In this document: positions 61,744-63,494 of the stretch, one piece after another
How the letters are laid out: each line of letters begins with the position of its first letter
How positions within the stretch are numbered: position 1 is the first letter of the stretch
Origin: SIAJ01 sp036266155
Lineage (GTDB): Bacteria; Planctomycetota; Planctomycetia; Gemmatales; Gemmataceae
Length of the DNA stretch: 63,494 bases
NCBI GenBank assembly: GCA_036266155.1
Contig: DATANR010000146.1
Span: 1-63,494 of the forward strand
Reading direction: 5' to 3'
Position numbers and translations under genes: made by a program
The notes under the pieces: generated by a model
Seen by the model: the letters and a program-made list of their open reading frames with translations, nothing else
What the model was told of the DNA's origin: nothing
The model's database searches: none

Positions 61744-61785
61744 AGTGTCAGGCTGGCGGAAAAGGGGGGCGTGGTCAAGGGGGTC

Positions 61786-63411
61786 TTACGCCAGACCCAT
61801 CCCCCTTAATACACTCAGCGCCTGTTCCAGCGCCCGGCCGGCGTCGGTTGTATCGATCTCGAATGTCTGCCGCTCCATCCACGTCGGAACGGACGACTGC
61901 CACTCGGCGGCCATTTCATCGTATACCCGCTCATCGGCGTCCGAGGCGTCGCCACGCCGTGCACGCAGGCGCTCACGAACAAGGACCGGATCGGCCCGGC
62001 AGACAAAGAACACGTTTGGAACTCGTTCAGACTGCGCTTGCTGGAGCAAAGGGCCGCGGTTGACCAAGGTGTGAAAGGTCGCGTCCACCAGCACTCGGCC
62101 ATCGGCTTCCCAGATGCTAAGGGCACGCACGAAGCATTCCGAGTAAGTCTGCTGCGTCCAGTAGTGCGTGTAGATGCCTTTCGCCTTCTCCATCAACGGC
62201 ACGCCCGCTAACTCCTTGCGAACTTCATCCGATCGGATCAGGTTGAAGTTCGCCGCCTCCGCAAGACCACGCGCCAGAGTCGATTTTCCCGTTCCCGGCA
62301 ATCCGCCGACCAAGACCAGCGCGGGTCGACGAAGCGGTACTTCGAGAGTGCTCAGAGCGAGACGCCAGTGGCCCTGGGCGGATAACAAATGCTCAATCTG
62401 CTCATCTGAAAGGGCGCCTCTGAGCTTCTTGCCCTGATCGGCATCAAGTTCGGTCTTGGAATAGAACCGCGGGTTCGTGGGCGGGACCTGCATGCCCTCG
62501 ACCTTTGCGCGCACCACCGCTCGATAAGCGACATAGAACGGCAACAGTTTGCAGCCCTCTGCATCGCCACTCGCCGCGAAGTACGTGTCCGCACACGCCG
62601 CCGCCAAGTCGCGCCGGCCGTGGAACTGAAGATCCATCACGACAAACGCCAAGTCCGCTATCGGGTCGGCAAAGCGAAATCGCTCGTTGAATTCGATGCA
62701 ATCGATGATGACCAGATCGTCCGACGACGGGCGATCCGGGAACAAGTAGACATGCGATAGATGCAGATCGCCGTGCGTGTCGCAGGGAACGCCGCGACTG
62801 GCTCGCGCTTCGATCAGTGAGTTCAACTCGGCGAGCGCTCCTTCGGTCAGTTCGCGAACCCTGTCGTACCGCGATTCCGGGACGATGTGGCCGACATGCT
62901 TGGCGGTCTGCGTGAAATTCTCGCGGGCATTGCCAGCAACCACTTCGAATCGCCCGAAGTCGCTGATGTGATTGCCGCGAGCGGCAGTGCGGTGGAAGTC
63001 GGCCAGACGGCGGGCCAGATCAACGACCTGCGAGACCGTGACCTCCTCTCGTGCGATCTTCGCCTTGAGAGTCGCTTCGTCCGGCAACCGAACCATCTCG
63101 ACGGCCCATTCGATCGGTTCACCGGGGCCCCCAACCCGCACCCGACGATCCTCGACCGTGATCGGCACGACACCGCGATAGACGGCCGGGGCCAATCGCC
63201 GGTTCAGCCGCACTTCCTCGTCGCAATCGTGCTTGCGTTTCTCCAGGGTCGTGAAGTCAACAAACCCTAAGTTGACCGGCTTGCGGATCTTGTAGACGGT
63301 GTCGCCGACAAGAATGGCAACTGAGAGGTGCGTTTGGCGAATTTCGACGCGGGCCGGGCGTGGGTACGCCGCCGGGTCTTTCAGGGCCGCGATCAATGCG
63401 GGAAGGTCCAT
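61786..63411 (-). CDS. Aminoglycoside-phosphotransferase-like kinase fused to an AAA-type ATPase
   Basis: 541 residues from ATG at 63411. N-terminal APH/Hanks-like fold: GDTVYKIRKPVNLGFVDF, HGDLHLSHVYLF (catalytic loop), IIDCIEFNERFRFADP (DFG-equivalent Asp). C-terminal P-loop kinase domain with LVGGLPGTGKSTLARGLA (Walker A) at about 365-380 and RSDEVRKELAG. The two-domain arrangement is common in bacteria as an uncharacterised bifunctional kinase. The substrate is unknown. Upstream sequence holds a 19-bp inverted repeat. Confidence 0.85.
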   Translation of the reverse strand: MDLPALIAALKDPAAYPRPARVEIRQTHLSVAILVGDTVYKIRKPVNLGFVDFTTLEKRKHDCDEEVRLNRRLAPAVYRGVVPITVEDRRVRVGGPGEPIEWAVEMVRLPDEATLKAKIAREEVTVSQVVDLARRLADFHRTAARGNHISDFGRFEVVAGNARENFTQTAKHVGHIVPESRYDRVRELTEGALAELNSLIEARASRGVPCDTHGDLHLSHVYLFPDRPSSDDLVIIDCIEFNERFRFADPIADLAFVVMDLQFHGRRDLAAACADTYFAASGDAEGCKLLPFYVAYRAVVRAKVEGMQVPPTNPRFYSKTELDADQGKKLRGALSDEQIEHLLSAQGHWRLALSTLEVPLRRPALVLVGGLPGTGKSTLARGLAEAANFNLIRSDEVRKELAGVPLMEKAKGIYTHYWTQQTYSECFVRALSIWEADGRVLVDATFHTLVNRGPLLQQAQSERVPNVFFVCRADPVLVRERLRARRGDASDADERVYDEMAAEWQSSVPTWMERQTFEIDTTDAGRALEQALSVLRGMGLA

Positions 63412-63450
63412 GCGCCGATTGTAGACGGCCAATAAGGCGAGCGGAGCCGC

Positions 63451-63494
63451 GTGAGCGGCCCGATAATGGCCAACACCATTATCGGGCCGCTCAC
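63451..63494. repeat. Perfect 19-bp inverted repeat at the window end
   Basis: Arms 63451-63469 and 63476-63494 (GTGAGCGGCCCGATAATGG and complement, six-base loop). Forty bp upstream of the gene starting at 63411. The element runs to the last base of the window, so its full length is unknown. Confidence 0.85.

Overview
The window looks like a chromosomal segment of a Planctomycetota bacterium, most likely from the Gemmataceae. The pointers are a secreted repeat protein with the N-terminal LEERxxPS motif, a PSCyt/DUF1549/DUF1553 plus DUF1501 gene set, a TIGR03067 protein, an ECF sigma factor fused to WD40 repeats, a sigma factor coupled to an anti-sigma/kinase/WD40 fusion, many secreted proteins, GC-rich sequence, and many intergenic perfect palindromes. 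No rRNA, tRNA, CRISPR array, transposase or prophage was seen.

The most striking region is 151-2909. Two tandem paralogous genes on the minus strand encode secreted proteins with a C-terminal thioredoxin/TlpA-like domain. In both, the codon for the first redox residue of the CxxC motif is an in-frame TGA (W-U-G-P-C and W-U-P-P-C). A perfect 7-bp hairpin with a GGUC tetraloop lies 31 nt after each TGA, which fits a bacterial SECIS element. I interpret both as selenoproteins that standard gene calling would split into pieces. The second copy has another in-frame TGA at codon 7, in its signal peptide.

Layout. 1-6055: REP-like elements, the two candidate selenoprotein genes, a seven-repeat Ig-like surface protein with a clear terminator, and an ankyrin protein. 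6474-13137: purple-acid-phosphatase-like enzyme, HNH nuclease with a small partner, YciE/F ferritin-like protein, acyl-ACP desaturase, MFS carrier plus SMP-30/gluconolactonase, infA, TIGR03067 protein. 13250-20803: phospholipase-D-like protein with a Lys-rich tail, MuiA-like protein, kinase-WD40 protein coupled to an ECF sigma factor. 21128-25503: PSCyt/DUF1549/DUF1553 gene, a receiver-like gene and DUF1501, the last two overlapping by ATGA. 25727-32335: YhaM-like nuclease, LarB, XRE regulator, decayed kinase, and sucC-lipoprotein-sucD. 32343-40915: GYF-free hypothetical with Asp-rich head, sugar porter plus GH32 fructanase, SRPBCC protein, sigma-WD40 fusion. 40997-48290: membrane protein, DUF58, glycoside hydrolase with discoidin-like domains, thioredoxin/heme/PDZ protein, TPR protein. 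48698-63411: cytochrome domain, citrate synthase, THUMP-like methyltransferase, HEAT protein, DHH phosphoesterase, EVE, esterase and M28 peptidase cluster, phosphoglycerate mutase, small membrane protein, unknown protein, NtrC-type regulator, kinase/ATPase fusion.

Functional links visible here are the TCA genes (sucC, sucD and a separate citrate synthase), a fructan-use pair (sugar porter and GH32), a sugar-acid pair (SMP-30 and MFS), and two ECF-based signalling units. No selenocysteine machinery (selA, selB, selC, selD) lies in the window, so the Sec reading depends on genes elsewhere. All functional calls rest on motif and family recognition from the sequence alone; no searches were run.
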